From Hyphomicrobiaceae bacterium (GTDB lineage Bacteria > Pseudomonadota > Alphaproteobacteria > Rhizobiales > Hyphomicrobiaceae): DNA of 64,000 bases. Location of the stretch: NCBI GenBank assembly GCA_021730785.1, contig JAKFWF010000024.1, forward strand, positions 62,001-126,000. Direction: 5' to 3'. A program made the translations under genes and the position numbers. The notes beneath the pieces were generated by a model. The model saw only the letters and a list, made by a program, of their open reading frames with translations, ran no database searches and was not told the origin of the DNA. Below, in pieces: positions 37,644 to 48,707 of this stretch; position 1 is the first letter of the stretch, and the number at the start of each line of letters is the position of its first letter.

Positions 37644-37848
37644 GGACCGGTTCAATTCGTCGTTGCGTCTCAGGCCTCGTGTTTCGCCAGGACGAAAAGT
37701 GCATGACCACCGGGATAGAACCTATGCACGCAATCTCATTGCCGCAGTGGCCGAAGGGACGACATGCGCCTGGCGCACCCGCACCACACGACGGAATGAA
37801 TGCGGCAAGGAACGTTTCGAAGCAGATCAGCCTCACGTGCAGCTCGAT

Positions 37849-37885
37849 CCCCAGGCCTGCCCCTTGCAAGGCAGCAGGCCAGGGG
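37849..37885 (+). terminator. Stem-loop between dnaG and rpoD
   Basis: Arms 37849-37860 and 37874-37885 can form an 11-bp stem with a single A-A mismatch; the loop itself contains the palindrome CCTTGCAAGG. No T-run follows. It may be an attenuator or processing hairpin between dnaG and rpoD rather than a terminator. Confidence 0.35.
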
Positions 37886-37926
37886 CTCAGCTATTCGCGC
37901 TCAACGCCAACCTTGCGAGTTGTGAA

Positions 37927-39969
<2,043 letters not shown>

Positions 39970-39984
39970 GGGTGTCAGGGCCGC

Positions 39985-40779
39985 TCAGCCGGCCTTTGCC
40001 GCAGCAGTCTCGGCAGCCCGGATGCGCGCGATATCGGGTTCTCGCGCATCCAGATCCCGCAAAGCCCGATCGAGCTGGGACCCCAGATGTGGCTTCAGGC
40101 TCGATCGCGCTTCGGTCGGATCGAGCTGCTTCACTCGGATGAAAATTGCTGTCGCGAAGACCAAATCTGTTTCCGGCAGGTAGCCGGTGCGACTGCTCTG
40201 CCAGCCCTGCGTCCCCAGGGCGTCGTCGCGCCACTGCGTGAACTGGAATGCCGTGTTGGCGAGAAATACCCCGAACCCCATGTAGATGGCGGCCAGGTCG
40301 GTGAGGAACTCGACTTCATCATGGGCACAGACGGGTGGCTTGGGTGCTCGATCGATGATGGCGTGCCCAATTTCATGCGCGAATGTGGCAATGAGCGATT
40401 GCGGGTTCTTCAAGAGATGGGGCGCATATGTGATGCGGATGTGGTTTGCCGGATGTCCCTGGTACGTGCCGAGGACGGAGCGATTTTGCTGAACCTCGAA
40501 CAAGCCGCGCCCGGGCTGTGGCGTGCCGCTTTGAGGTCGGAGCTCAGTGGGCCATTCCTCGATCTGACAATACGCTTTCACCTGCGCGAAGAGGTGCTCG
40601 GCGAGCGCGTGGCCTTTTTTCCCGTCGGTCTGGAAGTAGTTCGGTTTCGGCAGCACCAAGGTTGCCGCCGAAAGGCTCTGACTTGAAGCGTAGCTACTGA
40701 CCAGCCATTCGAAGTTTTCCAAATGCCAGCTGGCCGTTTCCTCGTCGAGAAGTGGTCTTCGCGTGAAGGGCCAGATCAT
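39985..40779 (-). CDS. Hypothetical protein with a zinc-metalloprotease-like HExxH motif
   Basis: 264 residues, no signal peptide. FAHEIGHAIID has the HExxH motif, with a plausible third ligand in the following HDEVEFLTDLAAIYMGFGVF (E-x-x-x-D region), as in gluzincin or M78-like proteins. An N-terminal part has no match known to me. The C-terminus is helical and charged. It is convergent with rpoD, 15 bases apart. Catalysis is plausible but unproven. Confidence 0.65.
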   Translation of the reverse strand: MIWPFTRRPLLDEETASWHLENFEWLVSSYASSQSLSAATLVLPKPNYFQTDGKKGHALAEHLFAQVKAYCQIEEWPTELRPQSGTPQPGRGLFEVQQNRSVLGTYQGHPANHIRITYAPHLLKNPQSLIATFAHEIGHAIIDRAPKPPVCAHDEVEFLTDLAAIYMGFGVFLANTAFQFTQWRDDALGTQGWQSSRTGYLPETDLVFATAIFIRVKQLDPTEARSSLKPHLGSQLDRALRDLDAREPDIARIRAAETAAAKAG

Positions 40780-41062
40780 TCGGAGCCTCAGGGTGTCTGT
40801 GAACCTGCTCCTTATGTATGCATACTGTTTGCCGCAAAAAAAGTCAGTCCGCGATCTGCGTCGGTTGCCGACGAGCCTCTGAGCGCCGCTTCCGGCGTCG
40901 CCGCCTGTCTCGCGCTATGCTGACGAAGGTCGCAATCAATTGAAGCCGTGGCCCGATGGCACCTGTTCTTCGCAGCTTGCACTTCACGTGCTAGGTTCAT
41001 GCCATCAACATCGCCGTTCCCTCGGCCCTCGATCTCGCCTGAACCAGCCACGGAACACGCTC

Positions 41063-41341
41063 ATGTCCTTCTGGAAAAACCTGTTCGGTGGCGGTCCGGC
41101 CGCGCAAGCGAAGTCGGCCAAGACTGAAGACTACAAGGGCTACACCATCGAATCGGCGCCGTTTGCCGAGGCCGGGCAATTCCAGCTGGCCGGCAAGATC
41201 ACGAAGACCATCGATGGCGTGCTGAAGGAACACACCTTCATGCGTGCCGACCGCTTCGCCTCGTTCGAGGACGCCGAAACCTTCGTCTTCGTCAAGGCGC
41301 GCCAGATCATCGACCAGAACGGCGACCGTCTGTTTCGGTGA
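41063..41341 (+). CDS. HlyU family protein
   Basis: 92 residues from the ATG at 41063 (MSFWKNLFGG). The segments DYKGYTIESAPFAEAGQFQLAG, then FMRADRFASFEDAETF and KARQIIDQNGDRLF match the small HlyU-type domain. In Vibrio, HlyU is a transcription activator of haemolysin; in Alphaproteobacteria the role is unclear. It stands alone with 283 bases upstream. Confidence 0.82.
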   Translation: MSFWKNLFGGGPAAQAKSAKTEDYKGYTIESAPFAEAGQFQLAGKITKTIDGVLKEHTFMRADRFASFEDAETFVFVKARQIIDQNGDRLFR

Positions 41342-41355
41342 GCTACGCCGACCGC

Positions 41356-41622
41356 TCACTTCGCCGCTGACGCCTCTACAACCAGGGCCACGAGGCGGCG
41401 CACCAAGGGGATGACGAGCAGTAGCGTCGGGAAGGCGAAAACCCACGAAACGGCCCAGGCCTTGGCCCATGCGCTTAGGAACGTGGCGGTCAGTCCTGCG
41501 CTCATCGCCGTGGAAATGCCCGATATGATGCAGGTCATCAAAATCGACAGGAATAGCGGAAAAATGACAGGTGCGTAGCTGGCCGGCAACTTACGGCTCG
41601 GGAAACGTGCTGGTTCTGCCAT
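41356..41622 (-). CDS. DUF2798 family membrane protein
   Basis: 88 residues with two hydrophobic helices (YAPVIFPLFLSILMTCIISG and WAVSWVFAFPTLLLVIPLVRRLV). The 'SGISTAMSAGLTATFLSAWAKAWAVSWVFAFPTLLLVIP' layout, about 40 residues, is characteristic of DUF2798. Function is unknown. I chose the ATG at 41622 over upstream frames with no conserved sequence. It is convergent with the HlyU-like gene. Confidence 0.78.
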   Translation of the reverse strand: MAEPARFPSRKLPASYAPVIFPLFLSILMTCIISGISTAMSAGLTATFLSAWAKAWAVSWVFAFPTLLLVIPLVRRLVALVVEASAAK

Positions 41623-41830
41623 TGTACTCCGGCTCGCATGCATTGCCCTGCTGGCGGGTGCTGCAGACCTTGCCACAGCCGCTCGTCGTGCTCCACCCCC
41701 TGAATGAAGCCGTTGCCGCTCCCCAATTGCAGCGACAGGCTAGGTCCAGTAACATCCTGCCATGTCGAACCGCGTCCGCAGGTGCGCCGCACTTGGGGAC
41801 CGCAGCGAATAGAGCACTTGTGTGATCGTG

Positions 41831-42238
41831 ATGACCTACGACTTGCCGGAGGAAGGGCCGTCTTTTGGCCCCAGCGATGCCGTGCGCATGATGGCCAACA
41901 AACCGCGCCCACCCCGAGGACCCGGCAATGGCAACGATCAGGACGGCCGCACCGGGCTCGTCACCAAGACCCGGCCGAAGACCAAGAAGCCGAGCCTGTA
42001 CAAGGTGCTGCTGCTCAACGACGACTATACGCCGATGGAGTTCGTCATTCACGTTCTCGAGAAGTATTTCAGCAAGGGCCGCGAAGAGGCCACACGCATC
42101 ATGCTGCATGTGCACCAGAAGGGCGTCGGCGTCTGTGGCGTGTTCACCTACGAGGTTGCCGAAACCAAAGTGACGCAGGTCATGGACGTGGCCCGGCAGA
42201 ATGGCCATCCTCTGCAATGCACCATGGAGAAGGAGTAG
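41831..42238 (+). CDS. clpS: ATP-dependent Clp protease adapter ClpS
   Basis: 135 residues from the ATG at 41831; a GTG at 41822 and internal ATGs at 41888 are alternatives. The core [20 protein letters not shown], then [20 protein letters not shown] and [15 protein letters not shown], contains the N-degron pocket ([10 protein letters not shown]). ClpS delivers N-end-rule substrates to ClpA. It ends 5 bases before clpA, so the two are coupled. The N-terminal extension is longer than the usual flexible tail. Confidence 0.93.
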   Translation: MTYDLPEEGPSFGPSDAVRMMANKPRPPRGPGNGNDQDGRTGLVTKTRPKTKKPSLYKVLLLNDDYTPMEFVIHVLEKYFSKGREEATRIMLHVHQKGVGVCGVFTYEVAETKVTQVMDVARQNGHPLQCTMEKE

Positions 42239-42243
42239 ACGAG

Positions 42244-44688
42244 TTGCCGGCATTCTCGCAAAGCCTTGAAACGTCGCTCCATCGCGCCCTGGAGTACGCC
42301 AACGAGCGCAAGCACGAATATGCGACGCTTGAGCACTTGCTGCTGTCGTTGCTCGATGATCGTGATGCGGCGGGCGTGCTGCGGGCCTGCTCGGTCGATG
42401 TCGAGGCACTGCGCACGCGCATCACCGAATACCTCGATACCGAACTGCAGTCCCTCGTCGTCAAGGGTCCGCCGGAAGCATCTCCCACCCAGGGGTTCCA
42501 GCGCGTCATCCACCGCGCCGTCGTGCACGTGCAGTCTTCGGGGCGCGATGAAGTGACTGGCGCCAACGTTCTCGTCGCCATGTTCGCCGAACGTGAGAGC
42601 CATGCCGCATTTTTCCTGCAAGAACAGGATATGACGCGGTTCGATGCGGTCCAGTATATCAGTCACGGGATCGCCAAACGTCCAGGTATGTCGGAGCCCC
42701 GGCCCGTGCGCGGATCAGATGACGATAACAACGGCAGCGAAACCGCAGAGGGCAAAAAAGGCGGCACCGATGCGCTCGCCACCTACTGCGTCAACCTGAA
42801 CAAGAAGGCGGCCGAGGGTCGGGTCGATCCCCTGATCGGCCGCGAGCAGGAGGTCATGCGCACCATCCAGGTGCTGTGCCGCCGGCAAAAGAACAACCCG
42901 CTGTTCGTCGGCGATCCAGGCGTCGGCAAGACCGCCATCGCCGAGGGACTGGCCCGCAAGATCATCAAGAAGGAAGTGCCCGAAGTCCTCCTGGACGCAA
43001 CCATCTTCTCCCTCGACATGGGCGCGCTGCTGGCCGGCACGCGCTATCGCGGTGATTTCGAGGAGCGGCTCAAAGCCGTGATGAAGGAGATCGAGAACTA
43101 CAAGGGCGCGATCCTGTTCATCGACGAGATCCACACCGTGATCGGCGCGGGCGCGACGTCGGGCGGCGCCATGGACGCCTCGAACCTGCTCAAGCCCGCG
43201 CTGCAATCGGGCACGCTGCGCTGCGTCGGCTCCACCACCTACAAGGAATACCGCCAGCACTTCGAGAAGGACCGCGCGCTCGTGCGCCGCTTCCAGAAGA
43301 TCGACGTGAAAGAGCCCTCGATTGCCGACACGATCGAGATCCTCAAGGGCTTGAAGTCGGTGTTCGAGGACTACCACAAACTCAAGTACACCAACGAGGC
43401 GATCAAGGCGGCGGTCGAGCTGTCGGCCAAGTACATCAACGATCGCAAGCTGCCCGACAAGGCGATCGATGTGATCGACGAGAGCGGCGCCTCGCAGATG
43501 CTGGTGCCCGAGGGCAAGCGCAAGAAGAAGATCACCGTGAAGGAGATCGAGGCCACGGTCGCGACCATGGCGCGCATCCCACCGAAGACCGTGACGAAGA
43601 GCGATGCCGAGGTGCTGGGCGCGCTGGAAAAGGACATGAAGCGCCTGGTGTTCGGCCAGGATGCGGCGATCACGGCGCTGGCATCGGCGATCAAGCTCGC
43701 CCGTGCTGGCCTGCGCGAGCCCGAGAAGCCGATCGGCTGCTACCTGTTCTCAGGCCCGACCGGTGTCGGCAAGACGGAAGTCGCCAAGCAGCTCGCGGCC
43801 CTCATGGGCGTCGAACTGCTGCGCTTCGACATGTCGGAATACATGGAAAAGCACACGGTCAGCCGCCTGATCGGCGCGCCGCCGGGCTACGTCGGTTTCG
43901 ACCAGGGCGGCTTGCTGACCGACGGCATCGACCAGCACCCGCATTCCGTGCTGCTGTTGGATGAGATCGAGAAGGCGCACCCTGATCTCTACAACATCCT
44001 GCTGCAGGTCATGGACCACGGCAAGCTGACCGACCACAACGGCAAGGCGGTCGACTTCCGCAACGTCATCCTGATCATGACGACGAATGCGGGTGCAGCC
44101 GACCTGGCGAAACCCGCGCTCGGTTTCAACCGCTCGAAGCGCGAGGGCGAGGACACCGAGGCGATCAACCGGATGTTCACGCCGGAGTTTCGCAATCGCC
44201 TCGATGCGGTCATCCCGTTCAGCGGCCTGCCGCAGGATGTCATCACCAAGGTGGTCGAGAAGTTCATCTTCCAGCTGGAAGCCCAGCTGGCCGACCGCGG
44301 CGTGACGATCGAGCTGTCGGAGCCGGCCGCCAAGTGGATCGCGGAAAAAGGCTACGACGAGAAGTTCGGCGCGCGTCCACTGGCCCGCGTCATCCAGGAG
44401 CACATCAAGAAGCCGCTGGCCGACGAACTGCTGTTTGGCAAGCTCGAACACGGCGGCACGGTCAAGGTGCTCGTCGTCGGCAAGGGCGAGGAGGCGAAGC
44501 TCGGCTTCGAGTACATCGCCGGCGAGCCCAAGAAGGGCAAGTCGCGCGAGGACGACGAGGATGACGACGATACGCCCGAGAAGGCGCTGATCGAGGCGAC
44601 GTCGCGCAAGGCGTTGCCTGGCCCGAAGAAAAAGCGTACGCGTTCGACCGGCACCGTGCCGAGCGTGCCGAAGCCGAAGGACGAGTAG
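42244..44688 (+). CDS. clpA: ATP-dependent Clp protease ATP-binding subunit ClpA
   Basis: 814 residues. The start is a TTG at 42244, since [20 protein letters not shown] aligns with the ClpA N-terminus and AAGGAG lies 8 bases upstream. There is an N-terminal Clp_N domain, then AAA+ module 1 ([30 protein letters not shown]) and module 2 ([30 protein letters not shown]), ending in an acidic-basic tail. It unfolds substrates into ClpP. It lies directly after clpS. Confidence 0.95.
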   Translation: MPAFSQSLETSLHRALEYANERKHEYATLEHLLLSLLDDRDAAGVLRACSVDVEALRTRITEYLDTELQSLVVKGPPEASPTQGFQRVIHRAVVHVQSSGRDEVTGANVLVAMFAERESHAAFFLQEQDMTRFDAVQYISHGIAKRPGMSEPRPVRGSDDDNNGSETAEGKKGGTDALATYCVNLNKKAAEGRVDPLIGREQEVMRTIQVLCRRQKNNPLFVGDPGVGKTAIAEGLARKIIKKEVPEVLLDATIFSLDMGALLAGTRYRGDFEERLKAVMKEIENYKGAILFIDEIHTVIGAGATSGGAMDASNLLKPALQSGTLRCVGSTTYKEYRQHFEKDRALVRRFQKIDVKEPSIADTIEILKGLKSVFEDYHKLKYTNEAIKAAVELSAKYINDRKLPDKAIDVIDESGASQMLVPEGKRKKKITVKEIEATVATMARIPPKTVTKSDAEVLGALEKDMKRLVFGQDAAITALASAIKLARAGLREPEKPIGCYLFSGPTGVGKTEVAKQLAALMGVELLRFDMSEYMEKHTVSRLIGAPPGYVGFDQGGLLTDGIDQHPHSVLLLDEIEKAHPDLYNILLQVMDHGKLTDHNGKAVDFRNVILIMTTNAGAADLAKPALGFNRSKREGEDTEAINRMFTPEFRNRLDAVIPFSGLPQDVITKVVEKFIFQLEAQLADRGVTIELSEPAAKWIAEKGYDEKFGARPLARVIQEHIKKPLADELLFGKLEHGGTVKVLVVGKGEEAKLGFEYIAGEPKKGKSREDDEDDDDTPEKALIEATSRKALPGPKKKRTRSTGTVPSVPKPKDE

Positions 44689-44741
44689 TAGTCTCGGCTG
44701 GCGAGCGGGCGCCATGCCCCTCGCATCACCAGTGGGTACGC

Positions 44742-45014
44742 ATGAGCATCCCCTTTGCGCTGGCGCTCTACTTCCTGATCTGGTGGACGCTGCTGTTCGC
44801 GGTCCTGCCGGTCGTCAGGGCAAAGACGCAAGGCGAGGCGGGTGAAATCGTGCCTGGCACGCCCGAGGGTGCACCCTCCCGGCTCATGATGGGGCGCGTC
44901 GTGCTGGTCAACTCGATCGTCGCTGCGCTCGTGTTCGGCGTCGTCGCGTGGGCGATGCAGACCTACATCCCGGCCATCAGCGACGTGGTGCAGGGCGCTG
45001 GCGCCAAGCCTTGA
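44742..45014 (+). CDS. DUF1467 family membrane protein
   Basis: 90 residues, two helices (FALALYFLIWWTLLFAVLPV and VVLVNSIVAALVFGVVAWAM). The middle PGTPEGAPSRLMM is the family's conserved loop. Function unknown. It follows clpA by 53 bases and could be in the same transcript. Confidence 0.8.
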   Translation: MSIPFALALYFLIWWTLLFAVLPVVRAKTQGEAGEIVPGTPEGAPSRLMMGRVVLVNSIVAALVFGVVAWAMQTYIPAISDVVQGAGAKP

Positions 45015-45037
45015 ACCTGACTGTCGGCGTCGCGGCG

Positions 45038-45382
45038 TCAATCGCCGATGTTGGTTTCATCCGTGCACGCGTTTTTGATGTAGGTCGCAGCCGACACGCC
45101 GTTGCGGATGGCCGCTGCCCGGTCGCGCTCGGCGCTGGCCTTTGGCTGCGGGCCGCTTGCCACGCAGAACAGGCCCGGTTGCAGGCCTTGGTATTTGCGG
45201 GTCTCGATCGTCTGTCCCCAGCCGCCGTTGGTAAAGGCGGTCGCCTGATCCCGCGACGGCGAGCAGAAGGCGATGGCATACCATCCGCACACCTGCTTGG
45301 CTGCGGCCGGCGGTATGAACAGGGCCGTGCCGACGATGACGATGCCGGCGAACTGCAGCACTGTATGACGCTTCAAGAGCAC
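45038..45382 (-). CDS. Small exported cysteine-containing protein
   Basis: 114 residues with a signal peptide (HTVLQFAGIVIVGTALFIPPAAA). Four cysteines follow (VCGWYAIAFCS, LFCV, NACTDE), likely forming two disulphides. No family is recognised. It may be periplasmic. It is convergent with the DUF1467 gene. Confidence 0.6.
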   Translation of the reverse strand: MLLKRHTVLQFAGIVIVGTALFIPPAAAKQVCGWYAIAFCSPSRDQATAFTNGGWGQTIETRKYQGLQPGLFCVASGPQPKASAERDRAAAIRNGVSAATYIKNACTDETNIGD

Positions 45383-45534
45383 GGGACAGTTTCCTTGTGC
45401 AACTGGGGCAACCGGGTTTTGGCCGCACGCTATCGCACTTCATGGCGCGTCTCCACCCCGGTCAAAGGGGGCCGATCACACCACCCTCGCGATTGTTTCA
45501 GCGATCGTGTGCCTTGTCAGCTGCCCGCTTGCGC

Positions 45535-45551
45535 TTTAGAAGAATTCTAAA
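45535..45551 (+). promoter_or_regulatory. Irr-binding ICE motif upstream of mbfA
   Basis: TTTAGAAGAATTCTAAA is a perfect palindrome (arms TTTAGAA and TTCTAAA around GAA) and matches the published iron-control element TTTAGAA-YNR-TTCTAAA except at the first spacer base. It lies 24 bases before the mbfA start, overlapping the expected promoter. Irr represses mbfA under iron limitation in Rhizobiales; here the same control is inferred. Confidence 0.88.
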
Positions 45552-45575
45552 GTCTGAGTCACCAGGGCCCGCCAC

Positions 45576-46532
45576 ATGAAGCGCATTGCCGAACTGACCG
45601 AGCCCGAGGTACTGGCGCTCGCCATCTCCAACGAGGAGGAGGATGCGCGCATCTACCTGAATTTCGCGGCCAAGCTGCGTCCGCTTTATCCCGCGTCGGC
45701 CACCGTGTTCGACGAGATGGCGGTGGAAGAGCAGGACCACCGGCATCGTCTGCTGGCCCTGTTCGAGGCCAAGTTCGGCAAGGAGTTGCCCTACATCACG
45801 CGCCAGGACGTGCGCGGCTTCCTCAAGCGCCGGCCGGTCTGGCTGGCTGACGGTTTGCGCATCGACGTCGCCCGTCGCCAGGCCGAGGTCATGGAGTTCG
45901 AGGCGGCCAACTTCTACGCCAAGTCGGCCGAGCGCGCGCGCGACACCGACGTGCGCAAGCTGCTGGGCGACCTGGCCGAGATCGAGAAGAAGCACGAGAG
46001 CCTTGCCGCCAAGCTCGGCGAGACGACGCTGACGCCTAACGTGAAGGCGGAGGAGGAGGCGACGCGCCAGCGCCTGTTCGTGCTGCAGGTCGTGCAGCCG
46101 GGCCTCGCCGGCCTGATCGACGGCTCGATTTCGACCCTGGCGCCGATTTTCGCCGCAGCGTTTGCGACGCACCGGCCGTGGGATGCGTTTCTGGTTGGCA
46201 TGGCAGCCTCCATCGGCGCTGGCATTTCCATGGGGCTGACGGAAGCGCTGTCCGACGACGGCGAGATCACCGGGCGCGGGCACCCCTGGATTCGCGGCGT
46301 GGTGTGCGGGCTCATGACCATGCTCGGCGGCCTTGGCCACACGCTTCCCTATCTGATCTCCGACTTCTGGACCGCGACCACGGTTGCCGGCATCGTGGTC
46401 GCGATCGAGCTCGCCGCCATCGCCTGGATCCGCTGGAAGTACATGGAGACGCCGTTCACCTCGGCCCTGGTGCAAGTGGTGCTCGGCGGCATCCTCGTGC
46501 TGCTGACCGGCATTTTCATCGGCAGCAGCTGA
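45576..46532 (+). CDS. mbfA: Membrane-bound ferritin A (ferritin-like plus VIT1-type iron exporter)
   Basis: 318 residues. The N-terminal 150 form a ferritin-like four-helix domain with the iron-binding pattern (SNEEEDARIYLNFAA, then FDEMAVEEQDHRHRLL, and EVMEFEAANFYAKSAE). The C-terminal half is a VIT1/CCC1-like membrane domain (QPGLAGLIDGSISTLAPIF, GMAASIGAGISMGLTEALSD). MbfA exports iron and protects against iron and peroxide stress in rhizobia. Its promoter carries an ICE box. The DGR cassette begins right after it. Confidence 0.93.
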   Translation: MKRIAELTEPEVLALAISNEEEDARIYLNFAAKLRPLYPASATVFDEMAVEEQDHRHRLLALFEAKFGKELPYITRQDVRGFLKRRPVWLADGLRIDVARRQAEVMEFEAANFYAKSAERARDTDVRKLLGDLAEIEKKHESLAAKLGETTLTPNVKAEEEATRQRLFVLQVVQPGLAGLIDGSISTLAPIFAAAFATHRPWDAFLVGMAASIGAGISMGLTEALSDDGEITGRGHPWIRGVVCGLMTMLGGLGHTLPYLISDFWTATTVAGIVVAIELAAIAWIRWKYMETPFTSALVQVVLGGILVLLTGIFIGSS

Positions 46533-46556
46533 GGCTCGGACGGGGCTCGGACGGGG

Positions 46557-46583
46557 ACAGTCACCGACTTACCGCTCTCGCGG
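46557..46583 (+). repeat. Left copy of a 27-nt repeat flanking the DGR
   Basis: This 27-nt sequence (acagtcaccgac, then four bases, then cgctctcgcgg) recurs at 50436-50462 with 24 of 27 positions identical. It lies 24 bases after mbfA and 145 bases before the target gene. It is preceded by a tandem ctcggacgggg. It may mark the DGR cassette's boundary or be part of a REP-like family. Confidence 0.7.
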
Positions 46584-46633
46584 CAAGGCGATCGCGTTCG
46601 GGCAGTCTTGCCGGCCGAAAAGGGCCGACCACC

Positions 46634-46661
46634 GCCCTCTGCCCCTCGCCCTCTGCCCCTC
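46634..46661 (+). repeat. Two tandem 14-nt units
   Basis: GCCCTCTGCCCCTC is repeated twice, back to back, in the leader between mbfA and the DGR target gene. It is C-rich and has no assigned function; slippage is the simplest origin. Confidence 0.7.
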
Positions 46662-46728
46662 GTTGCAGCTGTCATGGACATGCGGTACGCTCTGACCACT
46701 GTTTACCCGGGGCACGCGCGCGACGTTC

Positions 46729-48636
46729 ATGGCAAATAAGATCTTCATCAATTACCGGCGCAAGGAGAGTCTGAAGGACGCGCGCCACCTGGCGACGCTG
46801 CTCGATACGGGGCCGTTCCGCGGCCGCGTGTTCATCGACACCAAGGGCCTCGACGGCGCGTCGGACTGGCTGCACGAACTCGAGCGCCAGGTGGCGGGCA
46901 GCGTCGCGATGATCTCGGTGATCTGCAAGGACTGGATCGACATTCCAGCCGACGGCGGCGGCCGGCGCATCGACCTCGAAAACGACTTCGTGCGCTTCGA
47001 GCTCGCCGAAGCCTTCCGCCGCAGCATCCCGGTGATCCCCGTCCTGGTCGATGGCGCGCGCATGCCGGCCGCCGAAAAGCTGCCGCCGAATCTGCTGCTG
47101 CTGTCGCGGCCCCAGGCGAACCTGCTGCGTGCCGAGACCTTCGAGGCGGACGTCGCCAAGATCGCCGCCCGCGTGCAGAACGACATCCGGCTGAACAGCC
47201 GGCGTGGATTGCCCGGCTGGGTGACCGGGGTGATCGCGGCCGGCGCGCTGGCAGCCGGCACGGCGGCGGGGCCGTTCGTGATGCCGTTGGTGGGGGTTGG
47301 CCCGCAGGCGCCGCCGCCGACCAATGCCGAGGCGGCGCGGCGGATCGGGGAATTGGAGCGGCAGTTGGCCGATGCCGACCGGGTGGCGCGATCGGCCCAG
47401 GCGGCGCGGCTCAAGGCCGAGGGTGAGGTGGCGACGGCGCAAGGCGAGGTGAAGGCCGCGCAAGCCGAAGTCGCGCGTGTCACGGCCGCGCGCGATGCGG
47501 CGCGCAAGGATGCGGCCGACCAGCGCACGCTCGTCGAAGCGCGCACGGCGGAGGTCGCCGGCACCAAAGCGGCACTGGCCGAGGAGACGGCGCGCCGCAC
47601 GCGCAGCGAAACCGAAACGCAGAACGCGCAAGCGGCCCTGGCTGCCGTCATGAAATCGCTGGATAGGGCCACGTCCGAGCGGGACGCGGCGGCAAAGGCA
47701 TTGGACGGAGCGCAACGCGAAATTGCGGCGTTGAAAGAAAAACCACCCACCCCGCGCGACCGCATCGCAGCCCTGCCCCCCGGCAGCGGTCAGTCGGCCC
47801 GCGACTGCGACGACAAAGACGCAAGCGGCCAGTTCATCTGCCCGGAGCTGGTGGTGGTGCCGGCGGGCACCGGTCAACTCGGCTCGCCGAAGTCCGAGAA
47901 ACAACGGTTGGACGAGGACGGCCCCGGTGGCAAGCCGGTGATCTTGCGCATCAAGGAGCCCTTCGCCGTCGGCCGTTTCGCCGTCACGCGAGGGGAATTC
48001 GCTGCCTTCGTGCGGGCGAAGTCCTACGACCCCAAGGGCTGCAATGCCTGGGCCGGAACCGCGTGGAAATTCGACGAGAAAAAGTCGTGGCGCGATCCGG
48101 GCTTCGCCCAAGACGACGACCGGCATCCCGTCGTCTGCGTCAGCCATGCCGACGCCGAAGCCTACGTCGCGTGGCTGAAAGAGAAGACCGGCAAAGCCTA
48201 TACCTTGCTGTCCGAGGCGCAGCGGGAGTATGTGGCCCGGGCGGGCAAGGCGACGGCGTTCTGGTGGGACGACACGATCGGGCCGAACCAGGCGAACTAC
48301 GACGCGCGGACGGTGTACGAAGGCGGTGGCAGCAAGGGCGATTGGCTGCAGCGGACAGTCCGGGTCGACAGCTTTGCTGCCAACCCCTGGGGGCTTTACA
48401 ACGTACACGGCAATGTATGGGAGTGGACCCTGGATTGCTGGCATCCCAACAACGACGGCAATCCCGGTGATGGCAGTGCACGGACAAAAACTGGAGATTG
48501 CAGTCGCCGTGTCGTCCGCGGCGGTTCCTGGTACGACTTTCCCCAGACCCTCCGCGCCGCCTACCGCAACAGGAACACCGCCGACTACCGGAACGACTAC
48601 CTCGGCTTCCGTGTCGGGAGGACGCTTACCCCCTGA
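46729..48636 (+). CDS. DGR target: TIR - TM - coiled coil - FGE-sulfatase/CLec protein
   Basis: 635 residues. Residues 3-150 are a TIR-like domain (IFINYRRKESLKDARHL, RVFIDTKGLDGASDWLHELE, then NDFVRFELAEAFRRSIPVIP). 163-190 form a membrane helix with no signal peptide, so the TIR part is probably cytosolic. 200-340 are a long Ala/Glu/Arg coiled coil. 370-633 are an FGE-sulfatase/formylglycine-type domain with a C-type-lectin-like fold (GNVWEWTLDC, RRVVRGGSW, LGFRVGR). The VR encodes residues 592-632; Y602, D603, F604, T607, Y612, A618, Y620, D623 and Y624 differ from the template. It may link variable ligand sensing outside the cell to a TIR effector inside; TIR enzymatic activity is not shown. 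Confidence 0.92.
   Translation: MANKIFINYRRKESLKDARHLATLLDTGPFRGRVFIDTKGLDGASDWLHELERQVAGSVAMISVICKDWIDIPADGGGRRIDLENDFVRFELAEAFRRSIPVIPVLVDGARMPAAEKLPPNLLLLSRPQANLLRAETFEADVAKIAARVQNDIRLNSRRGLPGWVTGVIAAGALAAGTAAGPFVMPLVGVGPQAPPPTNAEAARRIGELERQLADADRVARSAQAARLKAEGEVATAQGEVKAAQAEVARVTAARDAARKDAADQRTLVEARTAEVAGTKAALAEETARRTRSETETQNAQAALAAVMKSLDRATSERDAAAKALDGAQREIAALKEKPPTPRDRIAALPPGSGQSARDCDDKDASGQFICPELVVVPAGTGQLGSPKSEKQRLDEDGPGGKPVILRIKEPFAVGRFAVTRGEFAAFVRAKSYDPKGCNAWAGTAWKFDEKKSWRDPGFAQDDDRHPVVCVSHADAEAYVAWLKEKTGKAYTLLSEAQREYVARAGKATAFWWDDTIGPNQANYDARTVYEGGGSKGDWLQRTVRVDSFAANPWGLYNVHGNVWEWTLDCWHPNNDGNPGDGSARTKTGDCSRRVVRGGSWYDFPQTLRAAYRNRNTADYRNDYLGFRVGRTLTP
48504..48625 (+). other. DGR variable repeat (VR)
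   Basis: Aligns base for base to TR 50131-50252 with no gaps. In the first 117 positions there are 10 differences, all where TR has A: six A-to-T, three A-to-G, one A-to-C (28 TR adenines in total). The last bases (from VR 48621, where TR C is G) diverge as expected at the IMH boundary. It ends 9 bases before the target stop codon. The G/C-rich 3' part (about 48600-48620) is the likely IMH. Confidence 0.95.
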
Positions 48637-48662
48637 ATCTTTACCTCTTTACCTCTCGGGGT

Positions 48663-48681
48663 CCAGGGGCGTAGCCCCTGG
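48663..48681 (+). other. Hairpin/cruciform downstream of VR
   Basis: Perfect 8-bp arms CCAGGGGC/GCCCCTGG with a 3-base loop (48671-48673), 38 bases past the VR homology and 27 bases after the target stop. In BPP-1 and similar DGRs a short hairpin at this position promotes retrohoming to the VR. There is no T-run, so terminator function is less likely. Confidence 0.75.
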
Positions 48682-48707
48682 TCGCTACGGAATCGAGAGG
48701 TGATGCG

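Noticed and set aside
40816-40825. GTATGCATAC palindrome between the HExxH protein and HlyU-like genes
   Set aside because: Ten bases is short, with no matching second copy or known regulator consensus.
46672-48444. Long antisense frame opposite the DGR target
   Set aside because: Shadow of the GC-rich coiled-coil coding sequence; no domain seen.
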